Below are positions 54,400 through 63,617 of a stretch of 64,000 nt of DNA, in pieces. The notes beneath the pieces are model-generated. The model was given only the letters and a program-made list of their open reading frames with translations, did not search any database and was not told where the DNA came from. The translations under genes were made by a program, and so were the position numbers. The stretch spans positions 24,036 through 88,035 of the forward strand of contig DAGJ01000024.1 in the NCBI GenBank assembly GCA_002495685.1, read 5' to 3'. The DNA comes from Methanobrevibacter sp. UBA412 (GTDB lineage Archaea; Methanobacteriota; Methanobacteria; Methanobacteriales; Methanobacteriaceae). Positions within the stretch are counted from its first letter, which is position 1. Each line of letters starts with the position of its first letter.

Positions 54400-57138
54400 A
54401 TGGATAAGCAAAAATTAAAAACAATTGCTAAAGCTGCGGCTATTATCATTATCATCATGGCCTTTTGTTTTGTACTTAGGGCTCATGCAGCAGATATTTC
54501 TATCATCCCTGATGATATGAAAGCTACTTATCAAGATTCTGATGGTTTGCCTTACTTTAGTGAAATGGATTCATATTATAATTTACGTATGACTCAAGAT
54601 TATTTGGATCATGGATATTTTGGTGATACTCAAGTTAATGGAACTACTGTGGATATGCACAGGTCTTCACCTGATGGGGTGAATACGACTTTTGATCCAA
54701 TGATTTCATGGGTAACTGTGGGATTATATAATGTTGCTAATATGTTTCATTCTATGTCACTTAAAGAAGTGGCATTTTGGGCAGGTGCTATAGTTTCTTG
54801 TTTAGCAGCTATACCTGCATATACAATAGTTAGACGGGTTACGAATGATTATGGTGCGGCTACCGCAGCTATAATGGTTACTTTAGCCCCTAATTACTTC
54901 TCACATACATTCGCAGGATTTTTTGATACGGATATGTTCAATGTAACATTACCATTATTCATATTTCTGTTCTTTATTGAAAGTATAAGAAGCGATAATC
55001 CAAAACTTAGAATAATCTATTCAATTTTAACAGTGCTTACAGTAGCAATCTTTTCCATTTCATGGGTAGGATACACTTTCTATGCTGCCTTATTAGTTTT
55101 AATGGCTATAGTATACTATGTTTTAGCATATTTACTTAAAATGGATGTTATTGAATCTGTTAAAAACTATGATAGTAAATTCCAATGGTTTATTAATCAA
55201 AGAATGTTATGTTCAATTATAGTTATCATGGTTATTGGAATAATTGGTGTTACTTTAATAAGTGGTATAGATTCAGTAAGTTCAACTATTTCAGGTTTAT
55301 TAAGTTTACTTTCCTTGCAAAGTGCTGGAGGAGGAACTGCTGTTTCAGGATTCCCTAATGTATTTATTTCTGTAGCAGAAATGCAAATTCCAACTCTTTT
55401 AACTGGAGGTATTTCTGGAGCATTTTTAGCTAACTCTCAATCCGTAGTTAATGGTATTGGTGGAATAGTTGCATTATTTGCAGCATTAGCTACCCTTTAC
55501 TTATATACTAGTAGATTATGGAAATTACGATTAGTTTCAACATCTATTGAAAAACATACTGGAAAACCTTCTAAAAGCAAAAGAAAATCTGCAGCTCAGA
55601 AAAAAGATGAAAATAATAGATTCAACTTAGCTATTAAAGATTTAACTTCTTTAGGTGGTTCTGATGATGTCAATAAAGATAAACGTCTTACCCTATTATA
55701 CTTTACAGTATTAATGGTTTGGACAATATCATGTATTGTAGCTGTAACTCAAGGTACTAGATTTATCATGACATTAATGATACCTTTAGGTCTTTGTGTG
55801 GGAATATTCGTAGGTTATGCAGCGGATTATATAAAAGCTAAAGTAGAGGATGAAAGAAGATTATTCTTAATCTGTTTAATATGTTCCTTTTTAGTATCTT
55901 TCCCTGTTGTAGAACAAGTAAATTTCTTATCTGGAATTATATTATTTGTTGTTTTAGTTATAGTATCTGCTATCGCAGTTTATGGTGGAAAATTCTTTAA
56001 AGAATCAGATATTTCTCTTAAAAAAACTGCAGCAGTTTTATTAATTACTCTAGCTTTAATTTCTCCAACAGTTTGTGGAGCTTATCAAACAGCTTCTCAA
56101 GTTGTACCTGGTGCTAGTGACCCTATGTGGAATTCTATGCAATATATTAATGGAACTGCAAATAATACTATATCTAGTGATGCGGTAATAGAATCTTGGT
56201 GGGATTACGGTTACCTATTTGAAATAGCTGCTAATAAGCAAACAGCATCAGATGGAGGTGTACAATCTGGGGATAGAGCTTTCTGGATGGGTCGTGCTAT
56301 GACTACATCTAATTTAGATTTATCAAAAGGTATTCTGCAGATGTTAGCCACAACTGGTACTAAAGCAGGTGAAACTTTAAATAGTTATAATGGTAATAAC
56401 AGTTCTCAATCAACTGATATACTATTACATACATTAGCATTACCTAAATCTGATGCTAAGAATATGATGATGAATAATTATTCATTAACTTCAGCTCAAG
56501 CAGATAATGTATTACAATATTCACACCCAGATAATCCAAAAGATGTTGTATTTGTAGCAAGTTCAGATATGCTTCAAAAAGCTGGTTGGTGGACTTACTT
56601 TGGTACTTGGAATTTTGCAGAGCAAAATAGTACAAGTTTACAATATATGGTATCTACTACTACGGCAAATATCACTCCTGGACATAGTGGTACTATTCCT
56701 TTATTAGATGAAAATGGTATTTCATTTAATGCTGTTATTAATAGAGGAGCTAATGGTACTAATAACACTACAGGTCAAGTGCAAGCAGTATTTGATAATA
56801 ATAATACCACTGTTGAAGTAAATAACACAACTTATAATCCATTGAAAGCAAGTAATTTAATGGTTATTGAAGACAATTATCTTACTAAAAATGAGAGTAT
56901 TCATGGTGCAACTGATGGAAATTATACATTATTTGTATTAGGTAATAATAATACGTATAATGCTATATTAATCGATAATAAATTAGTTGATTCTATGTTC
57001 ACAAGACTATTCTTATTAGGTGGTAATGGTCAAAATCAATTCCAATTAATACATATGGATAGTGGAATTTCATTATGGAAAGTAAATAATAATGCTAGTT
57101 CTACTAGTTCAACCAATCTTACTAATTCAACGGGTTAA
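54400..57138 (+). CDS. aglB: Oligosaccharyl transferase AglB (STT3)
   Basis: A 912-residue membrane glycosyltransferase. The N-terminal half has about 13 helices with the first acidic motif near SEMDSYYN (residues about 48-55) and a second at FDTDMFN. The signature WWDYGYLFE lies near residue 601. A C-terminal soluble domain of about 300 Asn/Thr-rich residues follows. It transfers lipid-linked glycans to Asn-X-Ser/Thr sequons on exported proteins. The adhesin-like proteins in this window are rich in such sequons and are plausible substrates. Confidence 0.92.
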   Translation: MDKQKLKTIAKAAAIIIIIMAFCFVLRAHAADISIIPDDMKATYQDSDGLPYFSEMDSYYNLRMTQDYLDHGYFGDTQVNGTTVDMHRSSPDGVNTTFDPMISWVTVGLYNVANMFHSMSLKEVAFWAGAIVSCLAAIPAYTIVRRVTNDYGAATAAIMVTLAPNYFSHTFAGFFDTDMFNVTLPLFIFLFFIESIRSDNPKLRIIYSILTVLTVAIFSISWVGYTFYAALLVLMAIVYYVLAYLLKMDVIESVKNYDSKFQWFINQRMLCSIIVIMVIGIIGVTLISGIDSVSSTISGLLSLLSLQSAGGGTAVSGFPNVFISVAEMQIPTLLTGGISGAFLANSQSVVNGIGGIVALFAALATLYLYTSRLWKLRLVSTSIEKHTGKPSKSKRKSAAQKKDENNRFNLAIKDLTSLGGSDDVNKDKRLTLLYFTVLMVWTISCIVAVTQGTRFIMTLMIPLGLCVGIFVGYAADYIKAKVEDERRLFLICLICSFLVSFPVVEQVNFLSGIILFVVLVIVSAIAVYGGKFFKESDISLKKTAAVLLITLALISPTVCGAYQTASQVVPGASDPMWNSMQYINGTANNTISSDAVIESWWDYGYLFEIAANKQTASDGGVQSGDRAFWMGRAMTTSNLDLSKGILQMLATTGTKAGETLNSYNGNNSSQSTDILLHTLALPKSDAKNMMMNNYSLTSAQADNVLQYSHPDNPKDVVFVASSDMLQKAGWWTYFGTWNFAEQNSTSLQYMVSTTTANITPGHSGTIPLLDENGISFNAVINRGANGTNNTTGQVQAVFDNNNTTVEVNNTTYNPLKASNLMVIEDNYLTKNESIHGATDGNYTLFVLGNNNTYNAILIDNKLVDSMFTRLFLLGGNGQNQFQLIHMDSGISLWKVNNNASSTSSTNLTNSTG

Positions 57139-57182
57139 AATTAAAATTTAATATTTTTAATTATTTTTTAATATAAATATAA

Positions 57183-57235
57183 AAATGAAGTTTTAATAAA
57201 CTTCATTTAAACTATTTATTTTCTTATTTTTTTTT
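57183..57235 (+). terminator. Terminator of aglB
   Basis: Perfect 11-bp arms AAATGAAGTTT (57183-57193) and AAACTTCATTT (57198-57208), loop TAAT, then T-rich sequence with nine T at 57227-57235. Confidence 0.65.
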
Positions 57236-57365
57236 AAGTACAATTTTTTTTAATATATTCTTTAAACAAATTTTATAAACTATGAAAAACAAAATTATAT
57301 TATAATAGTTTATGCGATACTATTTTTTTAAAATTTTTTATAATTAAAAATAACTTGGTGAGTAA

Positions 57366-58460
57366 ATGGATATTGATGATAAAATAAAGGAGATTGAAGA
57401 AGAAATTCAAAAAACTCCTTATAATAAAGCTACCTCTCACCATATAGGTAAATTAAAAGCTAAGATTTCTAAATTAAAAGAAGAATCTATTCAAAGAAAA
57501 AGTTCTGGAAGTAAAGGTCAAGGATTTAGTATTAAAAAAAGTGGGGATGCTACTGCTGTATTAGTAGGTTTTCCATCAGTAGGTAAATCTACTCTATTAA
57601 ATGAATTAACCAATGCTGAAAGTAAAGTAGGAGCTTATCAATTTACTACCTTAGATATTATTCCTGGAGTTATGGAATACAATAATGCTAAAATTCAAAT
57701 TTTTGATATTCCTGGAATAATTACTGGTGCTTCAAGTGGTAAAGGTAGAGGTAGAGAAATTCTTTCAGTTGCTAGAACTGCTGATTTAATAATTGTAGTG
57801 TTAGATGTTTTCAACCCTCAACATTTAGAAGTAATTATTCGAGAACTTAGAAACATTGGTATAAGACCTAATGAGAAAAAACCAGATGTTACAGTTCATA
57901 AAAGAAGATTAGGTGGAGTTCAACTTTCTTCAACTGTTGAATTAACTTATTTAGATGAAAAAACAATTAGATCAATTCTTAATGAGTATGGAATTCATAA
58001 TGCTTCAGTTTTAATTCGTGATGATGTTACAATAGATCAATTTATTGATGCTTTAGAAATTAATAGGACTTATATTCCAATGGTTACTCTTTTGAATAAA
58101 GTCGATTTAGTTGATAAAAATCACTTAACTGAAATTAAAAAAACAATTCCTGATTTTATACCTATTTCTGCAGATAAAGACATGAACATAGATAACTTAC
58201 GTGAAATAATATTTGAAAAATTAAATCTTATTAGAGTTTATCTTAAACCTCAAGGTAGAAAAGCTGATATGGTAGATTCATTAATTATTAAAAAAGGGTC
58301 AACTGTTATTGATGCCTGTGGAAAGTTACATCGAGAATTTGTTAAGAATTTTAGATATGCTAAGATTTGGGGAACTTCAGTTAAATTTCCTGGTCAAAAA
58401 GTTGGGCCTGATCATGTTTTAGATGATGAGGATGTTCTTAGAGTTATTTTAAAGAAATAA
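57366..58460 (+). CDS. DRG/OBG-family GTPase with TGS domain
   Basis: A 364-residue GTPase. G1 is [13 protein letters not shown]3 [11 protein letters not shown]4 NKVD, and the C-terminal TGS domain ends the protein (VSLIIKKG-like [19 protein letters not shown], then [12 protein letters not shown]). The DRG subfamily is translation-linked and conserved in archaea and eukaryotes. About 55 N-terminal residues form a helical HTH-like region ([20 protein letters not shown]). It is closely followed by the AK6-like kinase gene. Confidence 0.93.
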   Translation: MDIDDKIKEIEEEIQKTPYNKATSHHIGKLKAKISKLKEESIQRKSSGSKGQGFSIKKSGDATAVLVGFPSVGKSTLLNELTNAESKVGAYQFTTLDIIPGVMEYNNAKIQIFDIPGIITGASSGKGRGREILSVARTADLIIVVLDVFNPQHLEVIIRELRNIGIRPNEKKPDVTVHKRRLGGVQLSSTVELTYLDEKTIRSILNEYGIHNASVLIRDDVTIDQFIDALEINRTYIPMVTLLNKVDLVDKNHLTEIKKTIPDFIPISADKDMNIDNLREIIFEKLNLIRVYLKPQGRKADMVDSLIIKKGSTVIDACGKLHREFVKNFRYAKIWGTSVKFPGQKVGPDHVLDDEDVLRVILKK

Positions 58461-58481
58461 TTTTTCATGGATTTTTTTATT

Positions 58482-59072
58482 ATGATAAATGGAAATAAAA
58501 TAATTTTTATAACAGGCACCCCATGTGTGGGTAAAACTTCAGTAGCTTCTAATTTGTTTGATTATTTTAAAAAAATTTTTAATACAAAATTAATTAAGAT
58601 TAATGATTTTGCTTTTGAAAATGATTTAGTTTTAGGTGAAGATTCTAAGAAAGGTTATAAAGTAATTGATGTTGATTCTTTAGATGAAAAATTAAATCAT
58701 GATATAAAATTATTTTTTAATTCCGATTTGGATAAACCTATTTCAAAGTTGGTTATTGTTGAAGGTCATCTTTCTCATCTTTGCAGTAATTGCGATAAAT
58801 GTATTGTATTAAGGTTAAATCCGAGAATTCTTGAAAAAAGGCTTAAATCTAGAAATTATTCAAAATCTAAAATTAATGAGAATTTAGAAGCTGAAGCTTT
58901 ATCTGTATGTTCTGCTGAAGCTTATGATATTCATGGAAATTTGGTTAATGAAGTTGATACTACAAATAAATCTGTTGATGATGTAACAAGTATAGTTAAA
59001 GAGATAATATTGAATGATGCATCTTATCCTGTAGGTAATATAGATTTTATGGATTGGTTTTTGGATAATTAA
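58482..59072 (+). CDS. AK6/Fap7-like NMP kinase
   Basis: About 196 residues. The P-loop FITGTPCVGKTSVASNL and VIVEGHLSHLCSNCDKCIVL are characteristic of the AK6/Fap7 kinases, which act in small-subunit ribosome maturation (S11/RNA cleavage) and have weak adenylate kinase activity. Two ATG starts, 58467 and 58482, are in frame without a good ribosome binding site; 58482 gives the usual short lead into the P-loop. Confidence 0.8.
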   Translation: MINGNKIIFITGTPCVGKTSVASNLFDYFKKIFNTKLIKINDFAFENDLVLGEDSKKGYKVIDVDSLDEKLNHDIKLFFNSDLDKPISKLVIVEGHLSHLCSNCDKCIVLRLNPRILEKRLKSRNYSKSKINENLEAEALSVCSAEAYDIHGNLVNEVDTTNKSVDDVTSIVKEIILNDASYPVGNIDFMDWFLDN

Positions 59073-59328
59073 TTGTTATTCTATTTTTAAATCAATTTTT
59101 TTAAATTAAGGGATTATTTTACAATTTTGTTTTTATAAAAAATTTATTTAATAGAAAGCCTTTTTAAATAAGAAAAACATAATGTTGTTTAATATTCTTC
59201 TTGTATTCTATGGTTCAGATTAACTTTCATGATTTTGTTTTAAATTGTTTTATCTTTTTAATACATTATTTAAATAGCTAATTCTATTATAGAAATTTTT
59301 CATAACCAAATTATGGGGAGAGTATAAA

Positions 59329-59694
59329 TTGAAAAGAGGAAAAAGACCTAATTGGATGTTAAATATAGCTAAAGAACGTATGGATATTCTTTTTTCATTA
59401 GCTGAAAAAGAATTTATTGAGTATCCTGAAAGATCTCATAGGTACGTTGAATTAGCTAGAAAAATATCTACTAAATACAATGTAAAAATTCCTCTTAAAT
59501 GGAACCGACGATATTGTAAAAATTGTTATAAGTTCCTATTTCCGGGTCACAATTCTACCATCCGGCTAATTAATGGAGAAGTTAATATAATATGTGGTGA
59601 ATGTGGCCATATCATGAAAATTCCTTATATTAAGGAAAAAAAACTTAAAAGGAGAGCTAAAATTGACTCTTACAAAAAAAGAGATAATGAATAA
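59329..59694 (+). CDS. rnp4: Ribonuclease P protein component 4 (Rpp21/Rpr2)
   Basis: A 121-residue basic protein. The helical N-terminus ([20 protein letters not shown]) is followed by the zinc ribbon [14 protein letters not shown] and [10 protein letters not shown]. It is a protein subunit of archaeal RNase P, which trims tRNA 5' ends. It starts with TTG at 59329 after GGGGAGAG. Its end overlaps the following gene by 32 nt. Confidence 0.92.
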   Translation: MKRGKRPNWMLNIAKERMDILFSLAEKEFIEYPERSHRYVELARKISTKYNVKIPLKWNRRYCKNCYKFLFPGHNSTIRLINGEVNIICGECGHIMKIPYIKEKKLKRRAKIDSYKKRDNE

Positions 59695-59917
59695 AAGCCT
59701 TTCCGCTATGACAATAAACATTGGTAAATCTGGAATTAATGATAACGTTATCGAAGAGATTAAACGTCAATTAAAAGCCAATAAAATTGTTAAATTACGA
59801 TTTGCTAAAGGAATAGCAATCAATAAAGATGATTATATTAGTGACATTGTAAGTCAAACAAAATCAAAACTTATTGACATTAGAGGAAATGTTGCTGTTA
59901 TTTATAAAAGATCTTAA
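59663..59917 (+). CDS. YhbY/CRM-domain RNA-binding protein
   Basis: An 84-residue single CRM domain ([20 protein letters not shown], then KIVKLRFA). The fold binds pre-ribosomal RNA. It starts with TTG at 59663 after AAGGAG inside the 3' end of rnp4, so translation of the two is coupled. The neighbourhood of rnp4, S19e and ribosomal genes supports an RNA-processing or ribosome-assembly role. Confidence 0.88.
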   Translation: MTLTKKEIMNKSLSAMTINIGKSGINDNVIEEIKRQLKANKIVKLRFAKGIAINKDDYISDIVSQTKSKLIDIRGNVAVIYKRS

Positions 59918-59922
59918 ATTTT

Positions 59923-59963
59923 ATTTAAATTTAGAGTTACAGACACCAGTCTTAAATTTAAAT
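59923..59963 (+). promoter_or_regulatory. Structured leader upstream of rps19e
   Basis: 11-bp arms ATTTAAATTTA (59923-59933) and TAAATTTAAAT (59953-59963) enclose a small hairpin AGAC-ACCA-GTCT (59941-59952). The element lies 49 bp before the S19e start codon. It could be a terminator-like spacer or a ribosomal-protein regulatory site. Confidence 0.35.
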
Positions 59964-60012
59964 TATTAAGATTTTATGACTTAAAAAATTAAAAAACGTG
60001 GAGAATAAATAT

Positions 60013-60450
60013 ATGAGTACTGTATATGATGTTCCTGCAGATGTATTAATTAATCATGTTGCAGAAGAACTTAAAAAGAATGATAACGTTAGTGCACCTA
60101 AATGGTCTAACCTTGTTAAAACTGGTGTTCACAAAGAAAGAAAGCCAGAAAATAGAGACTGGTGGTTTATAAGATCTGCTTCTTTATTAAGAAGAGTATA
60201 TATCGATGGCCCAGTTGGAGTTAAAAGCTTAAGAACATTTTATGGTGGGAAAAAAGATAGAGGAGTTAATCCTGAAAAATTCAGACAAGGTAGTGGAGCT
60301 ATTGTCAGAGGTGCTCTTCACCAATTAGAAGATGCTGGATTTGTTCAAAAAATTGATGCTGGAAGAATTGTTACTCCTGAAGGTAAATCTTTCTTAGATA
60401 AAGCTTCTAATGAATTAATCAAAGATATCCCTGAGCTTGAAAAATACTAA
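60013..60450 (+). CDS. rps19e: Ribosomal protein S19e
   Basis: A 145-residue S19e with TVYDVPADVLINHVAEELK, RDWWFIRSASLLRRVYIDG and IVRGALHQLEDAGFVQK. It is an archaeal/eukaryotic small-subunit protein needed for head maturation. The ATG at 60013 follows GTGGAG; the frame extends upstream to 59998 without a better signal. Confidence 0.95.
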   Translation: MSTVYDVPADVLINHVAEELKKNDNVSAPKWSNLVKTGVHKERKPENRDWWFIRSASLLRRVYIDGPVGVKSLRTFYGGKKDRGVNPEKFRQGSGAIVRGALHQLEDAGFVQKIDAGRIVTPEGKSFLDKASNELIKDIPELEKY

Positions 60451-60505
60451 AAATTTTATAATTTATTATTTTAAAAAAATTAATTTAATATTAAATTTTA
60501 TAATA

Positions 60506-60520
60506 AGCTAATTATTAGCT
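60506..60520. promoter_or_regulatory. 15-bp palindrome upstream of PDCD5 gene
   Basis: AGCTAATTATTAGCT is a perfect inverted repeat with 7-bp arms, 22 bp before the ATG at 60542. No T-run follows, so an operator or mRNA leader structure is possible. Confidence 0.3.
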
Positions 60521-60541
60521 AAATTTTATGGAGACTGTTAT

Positions 60542-60886
60542 ATGAGCGAACTTGATGAATTGCGTCGTAAACGTATGGCTGAATTACAACAACAAGCAGG
60601 TAATCAACAACAAGCTATGCAACAACAAATGCAACAACAACAAATGCAACAAGAAATGGAAAAAGAAAAGAAGCAAATTTTAATGCAGATTTTAACTCCA
60701 GAAGCTCGAAGTCGGTTGACCAATCTTAAATTAGCTAAGCCGGATTTAGTTAATCAAATTGAAATTCAATTAATTCAATCTGCTCAATCAGGTAGTTTAA
60801 GAGGTAAAGTTACTGATGAACAACTAAAAGTACTACTTAGTCAAATATCTGGACAAAAAAGACAAATTCATATTACTAGAAAATAG
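60542..60886 (+). CDS. PDCD5-like DNA-binding protein
   Basis: A 114-residue protein of the archaeal PDCD5/TFAR19 family. It has a Gln-rich N-terminal helix (residues 14-40, Gln-Met repeats) and the conserved core ILTPEARSRLTNLKLAKPDL followed by KVTDEQLKVLL. It may bind DNA. It is placed between ribosomal genes, as in other methanogens. Confidence 0.88.
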   Translation: MSELDELRRKRMAELQQQAGNQQQAMQQQMQQQQMQQEMEKEKKQILMQILTPEARSRLTNLKLAKPDLVNQIEIQLIQSAQSGSLRGKVTDEQLKVLLSQISGQKRQIHITRK

Positions 60887-60897
60887 ATTGTTTTAAT

Positions 60898-61488
60898 ATG
60901 AAAGCTTGTGTTCTTTATAGTGGAGGGAAAGATAGTTCATTGATGGCTGTCATACTTTCACGTTTGGGTTATGATGTTGATTTAGTAACTGTGAATTTTG
61001 GAGTATTTGATTCTTATATTCCTGCTTCTATGTCTGCTAAATCATTAAATTTTAATCATGTTGTTTTTCATATGGATCAAAGTATTTTGGAAGAAGCCGT
61101 TAAAATTATCATGAATGATGGATTTCCGAATAATGGTATTAAGTACCTTCATGAAGAAGTTTTAGAGGCTATTTCAAGTAAATATGAAATCATTGCTGAT
61201 GGTACTAGACGAGATGATAGGACTCCTAAAATAAATAAAGATCAAATTAAAAGTTTAGAAGATAGACATAATATCCAATATGTGAATTTAGATAGTTTTG
61301 GTTATAAAATGATAAATTCATTGGTTTCAAAACTTTTTGAATTATCTTATGAAAAAAGCAATAAGGAAAATAGTTCAGATTATGAAGTTGAAATTCGTTT
61401 ATTAATAGATGAAAAAGGTGGAAATTCAAGTCAAATTTTCCCTGAACATTATCAAACAAATGTTTGTGGCTTTAAACAAAAAATTTAA
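60898..61488 (+). CDS. PP-loop ATP pyrophosphatase domain protein
   Basis: A 196-residue protein with the PP-loop ACVLYSGGKDSSLMA and a later IADGTRRDDRTPKI. This fold adenylates substrates in tRNA thiolation, 7-deazaguanine synthesis and related reactions. No partner domain (THUMP, zinc fingers, rhodanese) is present. The substrate is unknown; its place within a ribosomal/RNA cluster favours RNA modification. It starts 12 nt after the PDCD5 gene. Confidence 0.75.
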   Translation: MKACVLYSGGKDSSLMAVILSRLGYDVDLVTVNFGVFDSYIPASMSAKSLNFNHVVFHMDQSILEEAVKIIMNDGFPNNGIKYLHEEVLEAISSKYEIIADGTRRDDRTPKINKDQIKSLEDRHNIQYVNLDSFGYKMINSLVSKLFELSYEKSNKENSSDYEVEIRLLIDEKGGNSSQIFPEHYQTNVCGFKQKI

Positions 61489-61534
61489 TTCATTAAATTA
61501 AATATTATTATTAACTAAAAATTGTGGTGGAAAA

Positions 61535-61690
61535 ATGAGTAGAAATAAACCATTAGCTAAAAAGCTTAGAATGGCTAAGGCTAATAAACAAAACAGAAGA
61601 ATCCCAATTTGGGCTTATGCAAAAACCCAACGTAAATTAAGATACAGACCTAAACCAAGACATTGGAGAAGAAATAATTTAAAAGTATAG
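61535..61690 (+). CDS. rpl39e: Ribosomal protein L39e
   Basis: A 51-residue, very basic protein ([20 protein letters not shown], ending in [10 protein letters not shown]). It lines the exit tunnel of the large subunit. GGTGG precedes the ATG at 61535. The frame ends at TAG 61690, 12 nt before L31e. It is shorter than common ORF cut-offs. Confidence 0.95.
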   Translation: MSRNKPLAKKLRMAKANKQNRRIPIWAYAKTQRKLRYRPKPRHWRRNNLKV

Positions 61691-61702
61691 GGGTTAATTA
61701 AT

Positions 61703-61951
61703 ATGGAAAGAGTATATACAATACCACTTAGAGATGTTAAAAAAGCACCTAGAACTATTAGAGCTGCAAAAGCTATGAGAGTTATTAGATCTTTTTTAGA
61801 AAAACACATGAAATCTGAAGACATTATTTTAGATTCTTCTATAAATGAAAAAGTTTGGGAAAGAGGAATTCAAAAAATTCCTTCTAAAATAAAAGTCAAA
61901 GCAGTTAAAGATGATGATGACGGAGTAGTAGAAGTTACTTTAGAAGAATAA
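61703..61951 (+). CDS. rpl31e: Ribosomal protein L31e
   Basis: An 82-residue L31e: [36 protein letters not shown] and [19 protein letters not shown]. It is the second gene of the L39e-L31e-aIF6-LX run. Confidence 0.95.
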   Translation: MERVYTIPLRDVKKAPRTIRAAKAMRVIRSFLEKHMKSEDIILDSSINEKVWERGIQKIPSKIKVKAVKDDDDGVVEVTLEE

Positions 61952-62012
61952 TTGAACTATTTATAATCATCGTAATAAAAAAATTTAAATTAATTAAAAG
62001 GAAAGGGGCATT

Positions 62013-62681
62013 ATGCTTAAAAGAATAGATCTTACTGGAAATCCAAATTTAGGAGTTTATATTTCAGTTAATGAAGACTTCGCCATTGTTCCTTTAAACC
62101 TCCCTGATGATATGGGAGATATTATAAAAGAAACTTTAGATGTTGAAGTTATTAAAAGCTCTATTGCAGGTAGTAATTTAGCAGGAGCTTTAACTGCAGG
62201 TAATTCTAATGGTTTTTTAGTATCCTATTATACTGATGATAGAGAGATTAATAAATTAAAATCTTTAGGTTTAAATGTTTCTCGACTTGAAGATAAATAT
62301 ACTGCAGTAGGTAATATTATTGCTGTTAATGATACTGCAGCTATCGTTAGTCCTTTCATATCTGAAAATTCAGTTAAAACAATTGAGGATGTTTTAAATG
62401 TCACAGTTGAACAAACATCAGTAGGTGGTTTAGATATCATTGGTTCTTTAATGACTGTTACTAATAAAGGTTTCCTTTTATATAGAGATTCCACTCCTGC
62501 TGAAATTAACTTTGTTGAAGATATTTTCAAAGTTCAAGGGGATATTGGAACTGTTGGAAGAGGTATTACACTTGTTGGAGCTTGTTCAATAGCTAATTCT
62601 AAAGGAGTAATAGTTGGTGAAAAAACTACTGGTCCAGAAATGGCTAGATTAGAAGAAGCTTTAGGATTTTTAGATGACTAA
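62013..62681 (+). CDS. eif6: Translation initiation factor aIF6
   Basis: A 222-residue pentein-fold anti-association factor. Its five repeats show GNPNLGVYISVNEDFAIVPL, SSIAGSNLAGALTAGNSNGF and TSVGGLDIIGSLMTVTNKGF. It binds the large subunit and prevents premature joining. Confidence 0.95.
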   Translation: MLKRIDLTGNPNLGVYISVNEDFAIVPLNLPDDMGDIIKETLDVEVIKSSIAGSNLAGALTAGNSNGFLVSYYTDDREINKLKSLGLNVSRLEDKYTAVGNIIAVNDTAAIVSPFISENSVKTIEDVLNVTVEQTSVGGLDIIGSLMTVTNKGFLLYRDSTPAEINFVEDIFKVQGDIGTVGRGITLVGACSIANSKGVIVGEKTTGPEMARLEEALGFLDD

Positions 62682-62746
62682 AAATTTTTATATTCAAATT
62701 AAATAGATAATGAATTAAATAGTATTCATTTTATGAGGGATTATTA

Positions 62747-62971
62747 ATGCAAACAAAAATATATAGAATTAAAGGTAAATTTGTTCTTGGTGAAGAAGTC
62801 CAAAAATTTACTAAAGAAATAAAGGCTTTCAAAGAAGAAGATATTTATGAAAAAATTTATTCCATTTTTGGAAGTAAACATAGTTTAAACAGAAAACAAG
62901 TTAAAATAGAAGATATTACTGAAATTAGTGCTGATGAAGTAGTAGATCCTGTTTTAAAAGCTATATTATAA
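62747..62971 (+). CDS. rplX: Ribosomal protein L18a/LX
   Basis: A 74-residue archaeal LX (L20a) protein: KIYRIKGKFVLGEEVQKFTK and YEKIYSIFGSKHSLNRKQVK. It is situated between aIF6 and prefoldin alpha, as in other Methanobacteriales. Confidence 0.92.
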   Translation: MQTKIYRIKGKFVLGEEVQKFTKEIKAFKEEDIYEKIYSIFGSKHSLNRKQVKIEDITEISADEVVDPVLKAIL

Positions 62972-62990
62972 TTGATAAAAGGTGTTTTTA

Positions 62991-63419
62991 ATGGAAGATC
63001 AGCAAAAATTAGAACAAATTGTAAATGAAATCAATATGTATAAAGAACAATCTGAATTATTACAACAAGAAGTTGCTAATGTTCAACAAACAATTGCTGA
63101 AGTTAATACTTTAGAATCTACTATTGATGATATGAAAGAAAAGAAAACTGTAGAAGCTTTAGTACCTGTTGGTGCTGGTTCTTTTATGAATGCTGATATT
63201 AAAAACGATGGTAAAATTGTTATGAGTATTGGTGCAGGAGTTGCTGTTGTAAAAAATTATGAAGAAGCTAAAAATACGGCAGAATCACAAAAAAAGCAAT
63301 TAGAAGATAATCTTGCTAATTTATATAATAATCTTCAACAAATTTCTGATGTTGTTTCTCAACTTTCTCCACAAGCTGAACAATTAATGTTGAAAGTTCA
63401 ACAATCTAAACAACATTAA
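62991..63419 (+). CDS. pfdA: Prefoldin alpha subunit
   Basis: A 142-residue prefoldin alpha with two coiled-coil arms (QKLEQIVNEINMYKEQSELL and QKKQLEDNLANLYNNLQQIS) and the central VEALVPVGAGSFMNADIKN hairpin. It delivers unfolded proteins to the thermosome. The ATG at 62991 follows AAGGTG; the GTG at 62982 belongs to that site. Confidence 0.93.
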   Translation: MEDQQKLEQIVNEINMYKEQSELLQQEVANVQQTIAEVNTLESTIDDMKEKKTVEALVPVGAGSFMNADIKNDGKIVMSIGAGVAVVKNYEEAKNTAESQKKQLEDNLANLYNNLQQISDVVSQLSPQAEQLMLKVQQSKQH

Positions 63420-63460
63420 TACTTTTAACTTTTTTTATTTATTAAATGTTTTATTGATAA

Positions 63461-63495
63461 TTTTTACTATTTTTACTATTTTTACTATTTTTACC
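63461..63495. repeat. 9-bp tandem repeat (TTTTTACTA)
   Basis: Three exact copies of TTTTTACTA plus a partial fourth lie between pfdA and ftsY. It is probably a simple-sequence tract; no function is evident. Confidence 0.8.
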
Positions 63496-63519
63496 TAAAT
63501 AAATTTTAGGCATTTTTTT
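63494..63519 (+). terminator. Terminator after pfdA
   Basis: CCTAAA (63494-63499) pairs with TTTAGG (63505-63510), followed within three bases by seven T. Confidence 0.5.
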
Positions 63520-63617
63520 AACTTTTTTTTAATTAAGTTTATTAAATTTAAAAAACATAAAATTTAATTAATAAATGATTTTTAAGATAATTATATTATA
63601 AAAAGGAAGGTAATAAC

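Noticed and set aside
63461..63495. TTTTTACTA tandem repeat as a CRISPR or regulatory array
   Set aside because: Units are 9 bp and contiguous without spacers. It is a simple tandem repeat in a T-rich spacer. No CRISPR array was seen anywhere in the window.
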